A stretch of DNA of 64,000 nucleotides from Polyporus tsugae (GCA_024305745.1 JAHRBS010000012.1:1865001-1929000), one strand, 5' to 3'; shown: positions 1 through 10,972, counted from the first letter of the stretch. Notes: generated from the sequence alone by a model not told the origin. Program-made: numbers and translations.

Positions 1-426
1 ACGTTGAGGTGAACCGTCGAACAGCTGATTGCGCCGCAGAAGCGGCCGCGCTTCTCGGATTGCTGGTGGCCACGACAGACTCCGCAAGGTCCAGTCCGCT
101 GCACGAAACGGAACAAATATGTGTGCATTACATCATGGAATGACTCGGTTGGCGGATATATGTACAAACTGTCGCGTAGGGATGTTGAGTGGGGATATTA
201 TCATATAGATACACGACGAGACGATGTGCAAACGATGGTAAAACAATTGTGGGGGAGGTAGAGATGCCGAGGACGTGTACGGAAACATTCGAGACTGATA
301 CCTAGTAGCATGATGGTATCGTAGATGAGAAGCACGTATATGATGAATCCGAGACGAGAGGACACAGGCAATGTAAGATGTATGATAGGGTGCGGATCGG
401 GGAAAGCTTAGTAGGCACTAAATCGT

Positions 427-951
427 CTACATCAGTATGGAACAGCGGTACGGTGCGTGATAGACTACACACCTGTCGCACGCCATCTCGTCGTCGGACG
501 TAGACGTCGATTCAGGCACAGCGGGATGGGTATGGCGTTGCTCAGGAGCGACCATCGCCAGGAACTCCTCAGGCGACGTTATACTGAACAGATCCCGGCC
601 GGCAGGGGCCGGACGGTCGTCCTTTCCGTCGTGGAACGGGGCGCGCTTGTGCGCGTTCTGCCGCTTGAGCCGGGGCCGCTTTGACCGCCGCGAAGGCTTG
701 GACGGCGTCTCGGGTACGTCGTCTCGCTCGGGGAGGGGACCGAAGCTCACGCGACGGCAGCCGCGAGCCATGGCGCGGTTGTGCCTCTGTGGACCCCATG
801 GTACGGAGTTCTCGTCTCGCTTCGGCCTCGAAGGGGTTTGTGGGACGAATGGTGCACGATTGAATGTAGGAAGGGGGTCGACAGTAGAAGGCGCGGTGGT
901 TGGGGCTGGCAGTGGAACGGGGGCCATGTGTGTGCTGCTGCTAAACGACAT
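427..951 (-). CDS. Unknown intronless, proline-rich basic protein, 174 aa
   Basis: I do not recognise the protein. The open frame extends upstream to 1137, but I start at 951 because the added 62 residues look like a translated leader and the protein then begins MSFSSS. The N-terminal half is rich in Pro, Thr and Ser; the middle has a basic patch (SRRSKRPRLKR) that could be a nuclear localisation signal. The C-terminus is Ser/Asp-rich and contains three cysteines. It is probably disordered, with no enzymatic motif. Its general make-up (short, intronless, Pro-rich with a basic patch) resembles the genes at 25288-26394 and 34375-34956, but I could not align them convincingly. Confidence 0.5.
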   Translation of the reverse strand: MSFSSSTHMAPVPLPAPTTAPSTVDPLPTFNRAPFVPQTPSRPKRDENSVPWGPQRHNRAMARGCRRVSFGPLPERDDVPETPSKPSRRSKRPRLKRQNAHKRAPFHDGKDDRPAPAGRDLFSITSPEEFLAMVAPEQRHTHPAVPESTSTSDDEMACDRCVVYHAPYRCSILM

Positions 952-2454
952 TATGATCGTTTCAGTGTCGGTAAAAGTGAATAGAGTGTGGAGTATGGAG
1001 GCGGACGTGTCGTGAAGGCGAGTTGGTCGTGGTTGGACGACAAGGGAGATCCGGCAAAGGAAAGTTGAACGCGAATGCGCGCTAACTCGGACCTCGTGCC
1101 GCGCTGATGGCGAGTTCTCTCCAGCCGCTTCGACCACTTGAAACGCTTCCTGATTATCCCCTGAAAGGTGTCATGCGCCATATCCTGCAGCTGGTCAGGA
1201 CGTGAAACGACACTTCCTTCGACATAACGCCACGGAGAACATGTTTATGTTGTAAGTGGTCTTCCCTCGGCATGTGTGACTACCAGTTGGCTCATCTCGG
1301 GCAAAGCCCGTCCAGGAGGCGAACCGAGAGGCACTATTGTCGCGGTAGACAATAGAAGCCCGGGGCATTGAGGGAAATTGGAGCGCGTCAATAGGACCTT
1401 AAGCGTCTGTGATATCATCTCAATAACTATATATTCAACGGTGCTGACTCGGACCTATTTCATATGATTCTTCGGGACAGAAGTGCGAGTCGCGCATCCT
1501 TCTCGCTAAAAGTGGTGCATATGGAATCTCATAGGCCTCTCAAGCACGAACAACACTGTGATATCGGATGGGCGAGACCCATATACGCCTCTTTCTAAGC
1601 GGATAGGCAAGCTTGCATAAGCTCTCCAAGTCGGATGCCCATTACTCTCGATGTCGATGGACCTTACTCTCAGATTGAATAAAGCTACCCAAAGCAATTT
1701 GAGAGTAAGGTTCGAGTACGTGCTCCTGAAACGCACTGCAGAGAGTGGTCACGTTGTATGGGAAGATGTCCCCTTTAGCGGGCCTACCCTACCGCCAAAG
1801 CAAAGGCATGTAGACTGGCAAGCTCAAGAGGATGTTCGGCCTTTCTTCTCATTGACGAGCCAGAAGGGGTGCCAGTAGGCAATAAAAGACCTGCACTCGA
1901 CCGAATGCGTATACGTAACTGTTTAACTCACCATGCTTTGAGGTTGCCGAGGGTCCCGAAAGGTGAAGCTTGAACTAGAGTCGGCCCATGAATGTCTAGC
2001 AACCTGCGAAGGTGCGGCCCAGGTCTTGGGTGAAGCATGTCGCGCGATAGCCAGACAAGATCAGCGAACGAGTCACAGGCCTTATTGGTGCGAGGGTTTG
2101 TGTTGAGTCGTTGGCAGCCGACAGCGAGTGCTAGACGTGCAGGGCGATCCCTGGCAGCTCAGTGAGGCTGGCAGTGTCACTGATTGCTGGCATACAGTGA
2201 CGTCACGCGGACCCCGAACACCTGCAGCTGTGTGTCCACCTGGGCGCTTCCTGAACTTAGCACAACAGCACAGCATCGATCGCCGCTGGCAGTTCGAGCC
2301 TCAGGCGGGCGGCGTTGCAGTAGAAACACGTTTCTCCCAAACTTCATCATCGCTTCACTCCTATGCAAGTAACCACTACCGCTAGTCAAGTTCATCTCAT
2401 CCTGATTGAGTGCGGGCCCCCAGATAGCTCCGGATTGAGGACGCAGCCTACGAA
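952..2454. other. Intergenic, no supported gene
   Basis: This interval lies between the minus-strand gene ending at 427 and EFM7. The short open frames on both strands are interrupted and show no splice-consistent model. It presumably contains the promoters of both neighbours. The only structure seen is a hairpin-forming inverted repeat at 1662-1710. Confidence 0.5.
1662..1710. repeat. Short inverted repeat (hairpin)
   Basis: The left arm CCTTACTCTCA at 1662-1672 is the exact reverse complement of TGAGAGTAAGG at 1700-1710. A loop of 27 bases separates the arms, and a few more bases can pair inside it with a mismatch. It could be a remnant of a small element or a chance hairpin. Confidence 0.6.
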
Positions 2455-3576
2455 ATGTCGAACACAGACACAGAATCCGACAACGGAATGGATCTTGGTG
2501 ATGTTTTCACTGTGGGTGCTCCCTCTCCTTGCAGTCGCATATGGCTCACCCGCTGTGTAAAACTGTCAAGGAGCCTTCAAGGCCACCATCTCCGGAACCC
2601 AAGTTGACCACTTATCATCGCGAGCGCACAGATCGGACCGATTGGACAACGATCAACCTGCGCCTAGTGGGATCTCATCCCCTATGGGCGCATTATTTGT
2701 GAGTCAGTCACACAATCTTCCCAGATCAAGGATGTGGACTCAACGTTTAGTACTTCAGATGGAACGCGTCTCTCGCTTTTCCGTCATACCTCGACCAGCA
2801 CGAGGACTTATATCGCGGTCGCACAGTCCTTGAGCTGGGCGCAGGCGGTGCGCTTCCGAGTCTAGTTACCGCGAAAAACGGCGCGAAAAGGGTCCGTATC
2901 TCTGTTTTCCTCGTCTAAAGTCGGATCTGATCTCAAGTTCTAGGTAGTAATCACCGACTACCCAGACCGAGCGTTGGTTGACAACATATCACACAACGTG
3001 AACCAAAACATAGCGGATGCCGATCGCGATCGTGTTGTCGTACAGGTATTCTCTTTCATCGTAAAACGACCAGCAGTTCTCATCAAGTGCGCCTTCAGGG
3101 TTACATCTGGGGACATCCAGTGGCGCCTCTGCTCGAGCACCTGCCAGACGACCAGCCCGAGCGGGCGTTTGACCTCATGATCCTCTCTGATCTCATCTTC
3201 AATCATTCGCAAGTGAGTCCCCCTGCGACCCCCTCCCCACGATGCCGCTGACGGCTTCCTTAGCACGATGCGATGCTCAAAACGTGTGACCTCGCGCTCG
3301 CCAAATCAAGACCAGCCTGCGTTCTGGTGTTCTATTCCCACCATCGACCGCATCTCGCACATCGCGACATGGAGTTCTTCAGCAAGGCCCGCGAACAGGG
3401 CTGGACTTGCGAGGAGATCCTGACTCGTAAATACCCTGTGGGTCACAACCCTCCTATGTCACGACTACGCATCAATATTGACTGGGATGATATGTCAGCC
3501 CATGTTCCCGGAGGATCCGGGAGAGGAGGAAGTCCGGGCGACTGTGCACGGGTGGCGGCTGACCAGGTCGTATTAG
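2455..3576 (+). CDS. EFM7: EFM7-like protein N-terminal and lysine methyltransferase of eEF1A
   Basis: This is a seven-beta-strand SAM methyltransferase; the family methylates the N-terminus and a nearby lysine of translation elongation factor eEF1A in the cytosol. Seven exons splice in frame: 2455-2511, 2571-2698, 2759-2891, 2944-3045, 3099-3212, 3264-3437 and 3499-3576. They give 261 aa, the usual length for the family. Visible landmarks are the WTTINLRLVGSHPLWAHYLWNA segment typical of Nnt1/EFM7 proteins (about residues 45-65), the SAM-binding glycine motif VLELGAGGALPS, VVITDYPD, the LILSDL-like loop (LMILSDLIFNHSQ) and YSHHRPHLAHRDMEFF. Introns are 51-61 bp. The gene converges on the zinc-finger gene ending at 4120. 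Family assignment is by recognition; substrate is inferred from the family. Confidence 0.9.
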
Positions 3577-4119
3577 GCTTGTCACTAGGATGATCGGCAC
3601 AAGAGTGTAATATTCCTTCCAGTAACCTAAAAATTTCCCCTCAGTTGGACACTGGATTGCCAACATGATTCACGATCTAGGACGTTGCGACGACGGGGAT
3701 AAGGAGATGACAACTGCGGGGATGAGAGTAATGCCGTGCGGATAACGAGAATAGTGTAGAGAGGAGTACTGATACGACGGAAGAGTATAGCGATACACCA
3801 GTACAGTAGGATGAACAGTAAATAGTACAATGGATGGTGGGTGCGACATAACGAGATAAATGGGAATAACAAGACACGGAGAGCACGTATGATGACAACA
3901 GTAGCGATGCAAGTCAATGTTCGGGTACAGTACAGATCACGATAGTATGAAGACAAGCAGAAACACAACAGGGACACGTAAACATGCGATAGTAAGCAGC
4001 AACAGAGCATAAGCGAGTAGCAAGAGAGGCACGAGAGAAGGGGAGGAGAGGGATGTAGTAAGGGAGCAGAAAGGAATCTGGCTAAGGGAGGGTCGTCGCA
4101 GTGAAGGCGAACAAGCCGC
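3577..4119. other. Convergent 3' intergenic region
   Basis: This is the spacer between the stop codons of EFM7 (+) and the C2H2 gene (-). Its + strand is purine-rich, with many short GA and ATACGA-type motifs, and no supported gene. The long minus-strand frame reaching 4412 is out of frame with the spliced zinc-finger gene, so it is discarded. Confidence 0.5.
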
Positions 4120-6030
4120 CTACCGCTTCGTCCTCTTGCGCTTGGGCTGTTTGCCCTTGCCCTTTCGGTCAGACGCGGTCGGAACCCACTCCGCATCGTC
4201 GCCATTGTCGTTGTCCACCTCCGCTTCGTTCTCCTCAGCGTTCTCCTTCTCTTCCTCCTCCATGCATCGGCGGGACCGCTTCCGTCCCCGAGACGGCCCT
4301 GTCTCGGGCTCCTTCTGTTGGGCGCGTCCGCGAGCCTGAGGTTTCTTCCGTTGTGCACGTTCACGAGGCGGCCTCTTCCGTTGCGTCGAGGGCCCTGCCT
4401 CGGGCTGCTCAATAGCTACACATCAAGTCAGACACACTGCAAAGCCAACGTAAAGCATGCACACGGAAACTCACCCTCGCAGCTCGCAGAGGTTTGATGG
4501 CAGGTCCGACGTGCCTGCTTACACTTTTCCCCACCCATATGACGGAAGAGCGAGTCCGTCCGGTTGATGGGAGGCTCGGGACAGAACGGACACTGGTACG
4601 AAATCCCCCAGTGCTTGTCCAAGTGTCGTCCAGTGTCCCGGTACAAGACCTTCGACCCACACCCCGGCCAGGGACAGACGACCATCGTGCGGCCCTTCCG
4701 CTTTTCCTTGGGGAAATGGGCGGCGCGAAAGTGGCTCCTCGCTGTGCCGATGTCCTCCCGAGTGAACCGCTTGCCACAAGGGCGACCGTTGCATCTTGGG
4801 ACCTCGCACTCTATGACCGCGTCCGGGTCGACGAGGCACCGGCGCAGGGCGAACTCGGTGCGTTTCTCCTTGAGCCAGCTGGACATCTGCTCCTGTGTGA
4901 TGTCCGCTGTCTCAGGAAACGTGTCGGGAGACTGCGGCGGCGGCACCTGACCCCTGCGTCGGGATCTCGACACCGGTGCTGCGTCGACAACGGCGTCCTC
5001 CGGAGTACATATGGAGGAGGGGTCACTGTAATCTCGCGGTGAGTAAGATAACGGGTGAGAAACAGCATGTAGACGTACGTCGTGCTCGGGCAGGGAGACA
5101 CCGATCTCGGAAGCACATCCTCGTCGTCCTCAGCGGCGACCTCCTCGTCTTCCGCATCGTCGTCCCTGTGACCTCGCGATGAGGGCCTTGACACATGAGG
5201 AAGAGAGTATGGCACGTACAGTGTAGTGTCCGGGGACACTGGTCGACACACGACGTCTTGGTCCTCAACAACACTATCCTCGTCCTCGTCCTCATCCTCG
5301 TCCGAGTCGTCCTCACCTTCATCCTCGGCCTCGACCTCCGCCACCTCTTCCTCTTCCTCGACCTCATCGTCATCTGTCCTGAAAGGATAGTATACGACGA
5401 GGTCTTCCAGGTCCTCGCCGAAGTTCCAGAAGTCGCGATCGTCGTCGTCACTATGATCGTCGTCCTCTGCGAAGGGCGAATCAACCTGTTGGGAGGGAAG
5501 GATGTCCCCGTCGGCTGGGAAAGGGAACTGATCGGCCTCTTGTGTAGGAGACACATTCTCTAAGCCGCTGTGAGAACGTAACGGAGAAGTGGACAGAGGG
5601 AGGTTGGTAATCTCCCTCCCCACGCGCGTGGGGGCGAAAAGGAGAGGCCCGTCCGTCTCTGCCGGGGGAGTCACGTCCTCCGGCCCGTCGTCGTTTTTCT
5701 GCTCGAAATCGCAGGCCTCCTGTCGCAGGTATGCGTCGTCCCATCCTAACGGGAGGGAGTTTTCTGGGCCCTTTATGGTTGAATTGATCAGGAAATAGGT
5801 TAGGTGAAAAGTTGCGTCGACAATGCACTCACCTGGGGGCCGTTCAAGGCCTCCACTTCCCTATCTGAGAGACGGCAGCAAGCGTATGGAGGAGGCGTGC
5901 GGAAAAGAGAAGCGGGAGAAGGCGTGCAGAAATGGGAAGAGGGTGAAGGCGTGCGGAAATGGGAAGAGGGTGAAGGTGAGAATGAAAGGGTAAAGGGAGA
6001 AGGCGAGCGGGAAATGGAAGAGGGATACAT
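4120..6030 (-). CDS. C2H2-type zinc-finger protein, arm A copy, 560 aa
   Basis: Probable nucleic-acid-binding regulator of unknown target. Five exons join in frame: 6030-5833, 5770-5220, 5165-5079, 5025-4475 and 4415-4120. The N-terminus carries tandem SHFRTPSP-type repeats (about residues 20-45). Exon 2 ends in a long Asp/Glu tract. Three tandem zinc knuckles follow from residue 352: a C-x4-C first finger, CPWPGC...H-x3-H, and CPFC...H-x5-C. The C-terminal 100 residues are Lys/Arg-rich with acidic breaks and end KRKRTKR, a likely nuclear localisation signal. The paralogue at 32008-33631 has the same five exons and phases, an 87-nt exon 3 in both, and its first finger also starts at residue 352. 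Sequence identity outside the fingers is low. Function is inference only. Confidence 0.8.
5886..6000 (-). repeat. Imperfect 24-bp tandem repeat in exon 1 of the zinc-finger gene
   Basis: Two to four imperfect 24-27 bp units encode variants of SHFRTPSP. The arm B paralogue does not have them, so the array arose after duplication or was lost from the other copy. Boundaries are approximate. Confidence 0.6.
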
Positions 6031-6790
6031 GGTGAATGAACGAATATGGGGGAGATGGATGGAGGTGGGGGGATGGAGGTGGAGAGTGCAAGTTCAGTGG
6101 ACAGAGCGCAGAAGGAAACTCGAACTTGTATGAAGTACGGGAACGACACGCGGCAGAGCAAAATAGTCACAAACTCAGCCGGTGGCTGTCGTCGATTGCT
6201 GCACCCCGTTTCCTATGACTACCAAGGGCCTGCATCCGCGCCATATTCAGCCGCGCCGAAACATGCTCGTTTGCCCTCCCACCTGGGATGCACCCAAGGC
6301 GTCCGATAGCCAGAAAGTCCCTGAAAAATGCCTGCACTCAGCGTGCGCGAAACAACATCGCGCTCGCCATCCCCCGCTGTGCTCGCCCTGTCGGAGGCCC
6401 ACCCTAGTGTCATGAGCGCCCGTGACTTCCCGAGACGCGCTTTGACCTATTCACCCGGGACAGCCTTCCGAATCGGCGGACAATAGGCTACCCATTAATC
6501 CGTCGTTCCTTTGTCCAATCCACAGCCATGAGGATGCTCTGCCCTCATCCATGGTCGGAGATTAGACCTTTGCCGACGGCTTGCCCCGGGCGGTGGCACC
6601 TTCGAGTTGGTTACATACCCAACGCGTCCAAGTGGCTGTTGGACCCAACATCCACTTGTCGCGCTGAGAGACGCACCTGCACGTTCACCCCCCTCATCCG
6701 TAACTCCTCCCGCCCCGATGGGCCGTTAAATTACGGAGGCCCACAATCGACCGAAGGTCTGAACCACCGTCGCGCGTGAACCCGCGTCTC
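6031..6790 (-). promoter_or_regulatory. Conserved upstream region of the arm A zinc-finger gene
   Basis: This stretch aligns, as reverse complement, with about 31250-32007 upstream of the arm B zinc-finger gene. Long identical runs are visible, for example around the CCGCCCGGGGCAAGCCGTCG block and GCAAAATAGTCACAAACTCA. The zinc-finger coding regions it precedes are far less similar. It may be promoter plus 5' leader; open frames in it (such as 6219-6413) look like by-products of DNA conservation. No TATA box is obvious. Confidence 0.5.
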
Positions 6791-6799
6791 CCCACGGAT

Positions 6800-8948
6800 C
6801 AACAGCTCGCCACCGAACGGTACACCACGACGTCATTGGATGTTACGGAACTCACCTGAGATGCATATGATATGCAAGGGTACGCCGAGGGACGAAGGAG
6901 AGCCTATTATAAGCAATGGTCTACCTCGTAAGTGTCCGTGGTAGTTCGTCCTAGCGCGACCTAGCTTCCTGACTATTTGTCTGGCAAAAGAATCGTCCAG
7001 TACCGATCCATATATGTCCATCACTGAGGAATTCGTGAGTTGTTACTACTCCAAAATATGTTTGACAACTTGGTTACTGACTTACCGTTGGTATACCCAC
7101 CCTCAGGACGCGTCTTTGCCTCCGACTCGACTCTCTCGTGCTCAAATCAAAAGACGGTGGCGCCTGCACGGGTTAGTTTCAAACACTCCTTACCATTTAT
7201 GACCTACCATCTGAAGACCGACGACCTACTTTCTCGCTTGCATAGAGCCTGGCTCGTCCGTGAAACGAACGAGCCACCGGAGGAAACACAATACCAAGAC
7301 ACCATAGGGAACTGGGATGAAGACTCGGACACAACAAGACGGTATATGTCCCTCTTATATATACACATTCCATCCAATGACTTGATCATGCGCATATCAT
7401 AGCATTATGGCCAATGCCACCTCCGGGAGCCATGTCCAACAAGGTTGCATTCGCACGAACGGGCCACCAACGAGATCCGGACCTTGTCTCATTGTCAGAC
7501 CGCCACTACAGAGAGGGGTCCGTGCATAACATGCCCGCTGGTTGGATATTCATTGTGCGTGAAATCTCGGGTAAGCGCCATTCCGTCTGCGTTACGAATG
7601 GACTGACGCGTGACGCTGAAGTGCACCACAGCATCAAATCACCGGGGGCTGACAAACTCGCGTGTGCGTCCTATGGCGGGCGGGTTCACCTGTGTAATGG
7701 TGAGAGGCCGTGTATCAAGACGTCCCGTGTCCGCGACGCAGGATAGTCCTCCATGCGTTGCCGTCATCCGCAATTGCGGATAGCGACATGCGGGGTATTT
7801 TAGCCCGGAGAAACACCTGTATAACAACCAGTGAGCGAGAGATCTGCATTCGGGCATATGATAGCGTCATGCTTAACGTCCCACAGGAAGCCCGGGGCCC
7901 ACTGTCAAATGTCGTGTGGGGTACGAACGTTACTGGCGAACGTGGCTACCCAGGAGGGCGACGCTGCGCCACACTGTATGTGTACGGTTCTCTTTCAGCC
8001 GCGCACAGCTGCTGAGATTTGGTTAGGGTCAGCGTTGGCCATGACCGGTTGACCAACGACCCCCCTTCGCCTCGTCCTCACCACGAAGCCATAGCATCGC
8101 AACATCCCAATAAGAATTCTTGCTCCAACCCGCGCGAGGTGAGCAGCAGGCCCTCAACGGGGATAGAAGGTGCAAGTGGTGATGCAGGCTTTCATCGTCC
8201 GTCCTCCACCTATGCATCGAGACGAGTACACACGATCGTGTACAAGGATTCGGGGTTGGCGGATACTCGCGCAGGTGCCAACCACCGGCTCTGCGGATAC
8301 ATTCCGCTTTGCACACCGACGTGACTCAACATCTCCTGGCATCCGACATGCACTACTCTCAGCGGCTCATCGCTGGAGCCGAGTGTGCGCCGACCTGTAC
8401 TCGTCAAAACGCGTGCATAAAAGACGTCGCCCACAGGAGTTAGGTGAGTGTATCACACTCCAGCATCTCCGCATATCCAGGAATAATGGTTGCACGTCAT
8501 CCACTACTATGCATCTAGAGCGAGGACGCACCGTGCTACCTGCTGGCGTCCTTGTCGACGAAGCACCCAGAGACTTTATTGTAGCCAGCGCTAAATCCGG
8601 ACGCAATGTCTACGACAGCGAGCGCATACATGTTGGGCCCGCTCTGGTTCTGGTGAGTCTACAATGTCATCCAGTATTGAGATCGCTTGTAGGGGCTAAT
8701 ATAGCTTGGTAGACTTGCCTAGGACTATCCCTGAACCTTCGTTGCCCATCTGCATTCATCGATTCGATATTGATTGCGCCGATCTCCCCCGATAATCCTG
8801 GGTCTGGAAGGTGTTGGGTGTCCAAGAAATCGGGCTGGAAGACTGTTGAAGGGTGGGCGGAACGAGGACGAGATCTGGTGAGCCTATTGTCGTGCTTGGT
8901 AGGAACTCCCGGTGATGAAGCGCTGCTCGTTCTCTCGCCGAGTTGAGC
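6800..8948. pseudogene. Duplicated block with decayed coding sequence on uncertain strand (arm A)
   Basis: No complete gene can be built. On the plus strand, an exon ending at 8656 (DEAPRDFIVASAKSGRNV...) has a gtgagt donor. After a 60-bp intron it joins 8717-8948 in frame (CLGLSLNLRCPSAF... to LLVLSPS stop). Upstream, the part matching arm B 30240-30430 has several stops. On the minus strand, ATG at 8962 opens a 68-aa frame (MTKHWLNSARER...) whose last 39 codons are identical in arm B, and a splice-bounded frame starts at 7024 (MMDIYGSVLDD...). The product is not recognised. I treat it as a remnant of one or two genes. Confidence 0.45.
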
Positions 8949-9779
8949 CAGTGCTTCGTCATGCTAGGGTACTAGGACGCTTGATGGCTGAAGTTGTGGG
9001 AGATGAGGGACTTTAAGGAGCTGGAGAGGAAAAATGGGTGGATGCTGGAGGGTGGTTGAGAAATTGGAGGGCCGAGGTTATTCGTTGGCAGCTCGGCGCC
9101 AACTCTCTCTCACCTTATACTTACACCAGCCGAGAATCGAGGGCCAATCACACAAGAATTTGGGACACGCGTACGGAGGCGTACGGGTGGCCGAGGCGAA
9201 CTACTGATCCCTTGTTGTTTCCGTATTCGTTTACGCACTTTCGCATATTCGTCATGTGTGTTTCCTTGTACGAACCGCCAGCAGCCTGCCGGCGTTTGGT
9301 GGCCATAGCTGTAAGAACAGTTTATCCGTCTCTCCACGCCTCGACTGGTGACCGTTTCATTACGAGCTCAGCTCAGTTTCGTTACCCGAGCGATGGTGTT
9401 CTTTGGCTATTGCCCCAGGGCCGGATGCGCCTCGGCTACCCGTCCATCATGTGTATGAGGACACATAATTATCATCTCGTCGACTCGGAACCAGTACCCC
9501 GAAGCTCGCTCACAACTTCTCAACCACTGTGACGAGACCCTTCTTGTCCATTCATAGCATCGCCGCTCCACGAGTTGCGCATCTCCCCTGACGATACTGT
9601 AATCCATACACGTTAAGTAATAGATCGACTGTTCATCCCTCATATCATGGGGCGGAAACAAACCGACGGAGCGCAACAGAATCAAATCGGGCGAGTGGAG
9701 TTCGAGGCACAACATGAGGAGTTAGGGGGCGAAACAATAAGCGTAGTCAAAAAAGCTTGAAGCTTGAAGGCCTGGAAAC

Positions 9780-10034
9780 AGACCGTCTCGCCGTTTTGGT
9801 CGGGTTTCGCTTCCCCGACGCCCGCACCCATCTCCTCGGGAACCACCATTCCGGGGTACTCTTCCTTGTTTCCCTCGACCTGATGGAACGCCGTGCGACG
9901 TGAGAAATGTCTGGAGAATAGAAGCCCTTTTGGTTACACACCTTGAGACTCGGATCGAGGTCCGCACCGAGGCAGGGCTCAGCGCTCAACTGAGATCGCG
10001 AAGATCGCGAGGAGGAAGATGATAAATGGCTTGC
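9780..10034 (-). pseudogene. Truncated PEX13 fragment
   Basis: On the minus strand, AAGCCATTTATCATCTTCC at about 10034 matches the membrane-segment codons of PEX13 at about 27956. An internal deletion follows, then a match to the end of PEX13 exon 1 (GGTGCGGA.CTCGATCCGAG). A conserved intron position with a gtgtgt donor and cag acceptor comes next, then exon 2 including the WFP(R/K)(R/K)WV codons of the SH3 domain and GCGAAA.CCGA. Deletions and a frame change within exon 2 break the reading frame. The intact gene is at 27188-28443 in the opposite orientation. This remnant marks the end of arm A. Confidence 0.85.
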
Positions 10035-10143
10035 ACATACTGAGGCCTTCAATCGGAAGGATGACTTGAATATGAGGGCTGTCGCAGTGAGTTGGGTGGA
10101 TTACGCTGTCATTAGGGCGCTGGTAACGCTACATGTAGGTCTA

Positions 10144-10972
10144 CTATGCGGTGATTGGTTCTCCGGAGTGTAGAGAATTTGATTCTGCGGCATTCTCGGG
10201 GTAGATAAGGAGGTTGCCTAACCGAGGGGGGGCCTTGCTGTCGATGAACTCCATGGAAGTGGGGAGCTTGTCGCAAGCAAGACGGAGCGCTACATGCAGA
10301 GGATAACGGTGAGAACCTATGATAAGAGAGATACGACGGTTCGTATACCTTCTCGGGCCAACTCCTCACGAATAGGAGCACCTCCCAACTCGAAGAGGAC
10401 ACGACCGGGCGCGACGCTGCACGAAGATGTGAGGAGGAGGACTGAAAGGACGTGACGTGCTACTCACCGAGTCGCCCAAAACTCGAAGGAGCCCTTACCC
10501 TTACCCATACGGGTCTCGTTGCCCTACACAACGCAATCTGCAGTCAAAATTTCACATCATTGCCTTGGATACAGGGAAAACGCACCTTGATGCAGACCGG
10601 GACATCGGGGAACACCCGCATGAACACCTTGGCACCCTTAATGGACCTCAGTTTCCTCCTTAACGCGTCATCTGCGCTCTTCAGCTGCTTGGCCGTGATG
10701 CGCATTCCGTTCCCCTTGACCCGGATACCCCAGTCGCCATATGCGAGTGTCGTACCCTTGGTCGAGCCTCCGACCGGGATAGGCAGGACGCCCTTGTGTC
10801 TCTTCAAGAATTTCACCTGCCGTGGAGCGAACTGATGCCGCTGGCGCGCAAAGACCAGAGAGGAGGGAGAGAGAGCCAAGGAAGGGGCATTGAGAGCAGC
10901 ACCGAAGGGCGAAGACCAGGTCGAGGGCCGAATGGCCGCCAGCAGCGACCGGGCAGATGGCAGAGACAACAT
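10144..10972 (-). CDS. MRPL16: Mitochondrial large-subunit ribosomal protein uL16m (MRPL16)
   Basis: Component of the mitochondrial 54S ribosomal subunit near the peptidyl-transferase and tRNA sites, by family knowledge. Four exons join in frame: 10972-10586, 10523-10468, 10416-10349 and 10289-10144, giving 218 aa. Family motifs are FAPRQVKFLKRHKGVLP, GGSTKGTTLAYGDWGIRVKG, the FPDVPVCIK/GNETRMGKGKG junction, FEFWATRVAPGRVLFELGG and IREELAREALRLACDKLP. The first 40-50 residues are Ser/Ala/Arg-rich without acidic residues, as expected for a mitochondrial presequence. Introns are 62, 51 and 59 bp. The gene is divergent from 11124-11790 and shares a 151-bp spacer with it. Confidence 0.93.

Larger units (their letters stand above)
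4120..10034. repeat. Arm A of an inverted segmental duplication
   Basis: Reading down from 10034 to 4120 on the minus strand gives the same order as 27956 to 33631 on the plus strand: PEX13 3' part, a decayed block, a conserved upstream region, C2H2 gene. Similarity is patchy: nearly perfect at 8580-8875, high at about 6130-6680, moderate at about 9060-9340, weak elsewhere. The copy lies between EFM7 and the uL16m gene. Arm ends are approximate. Confidence 0.85.

Noticed and set aside
3627..4412. 261-codon minus-strand frame
   Set aside because: It overlaps the last exon of the arm A zinc-finger gene in another frame and ends in Leu/Tyr/Cys-rich sequence with no domain.
6219..6413. Frame upstream of the zinc-finger gene conserved in both arms (VVSRTLSAGI...PWVH)
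   Set aside because: Conservation is equal at all codon positions and the frame is not kept at its ends, so it is explained by DNA identity of the duplicated flank.
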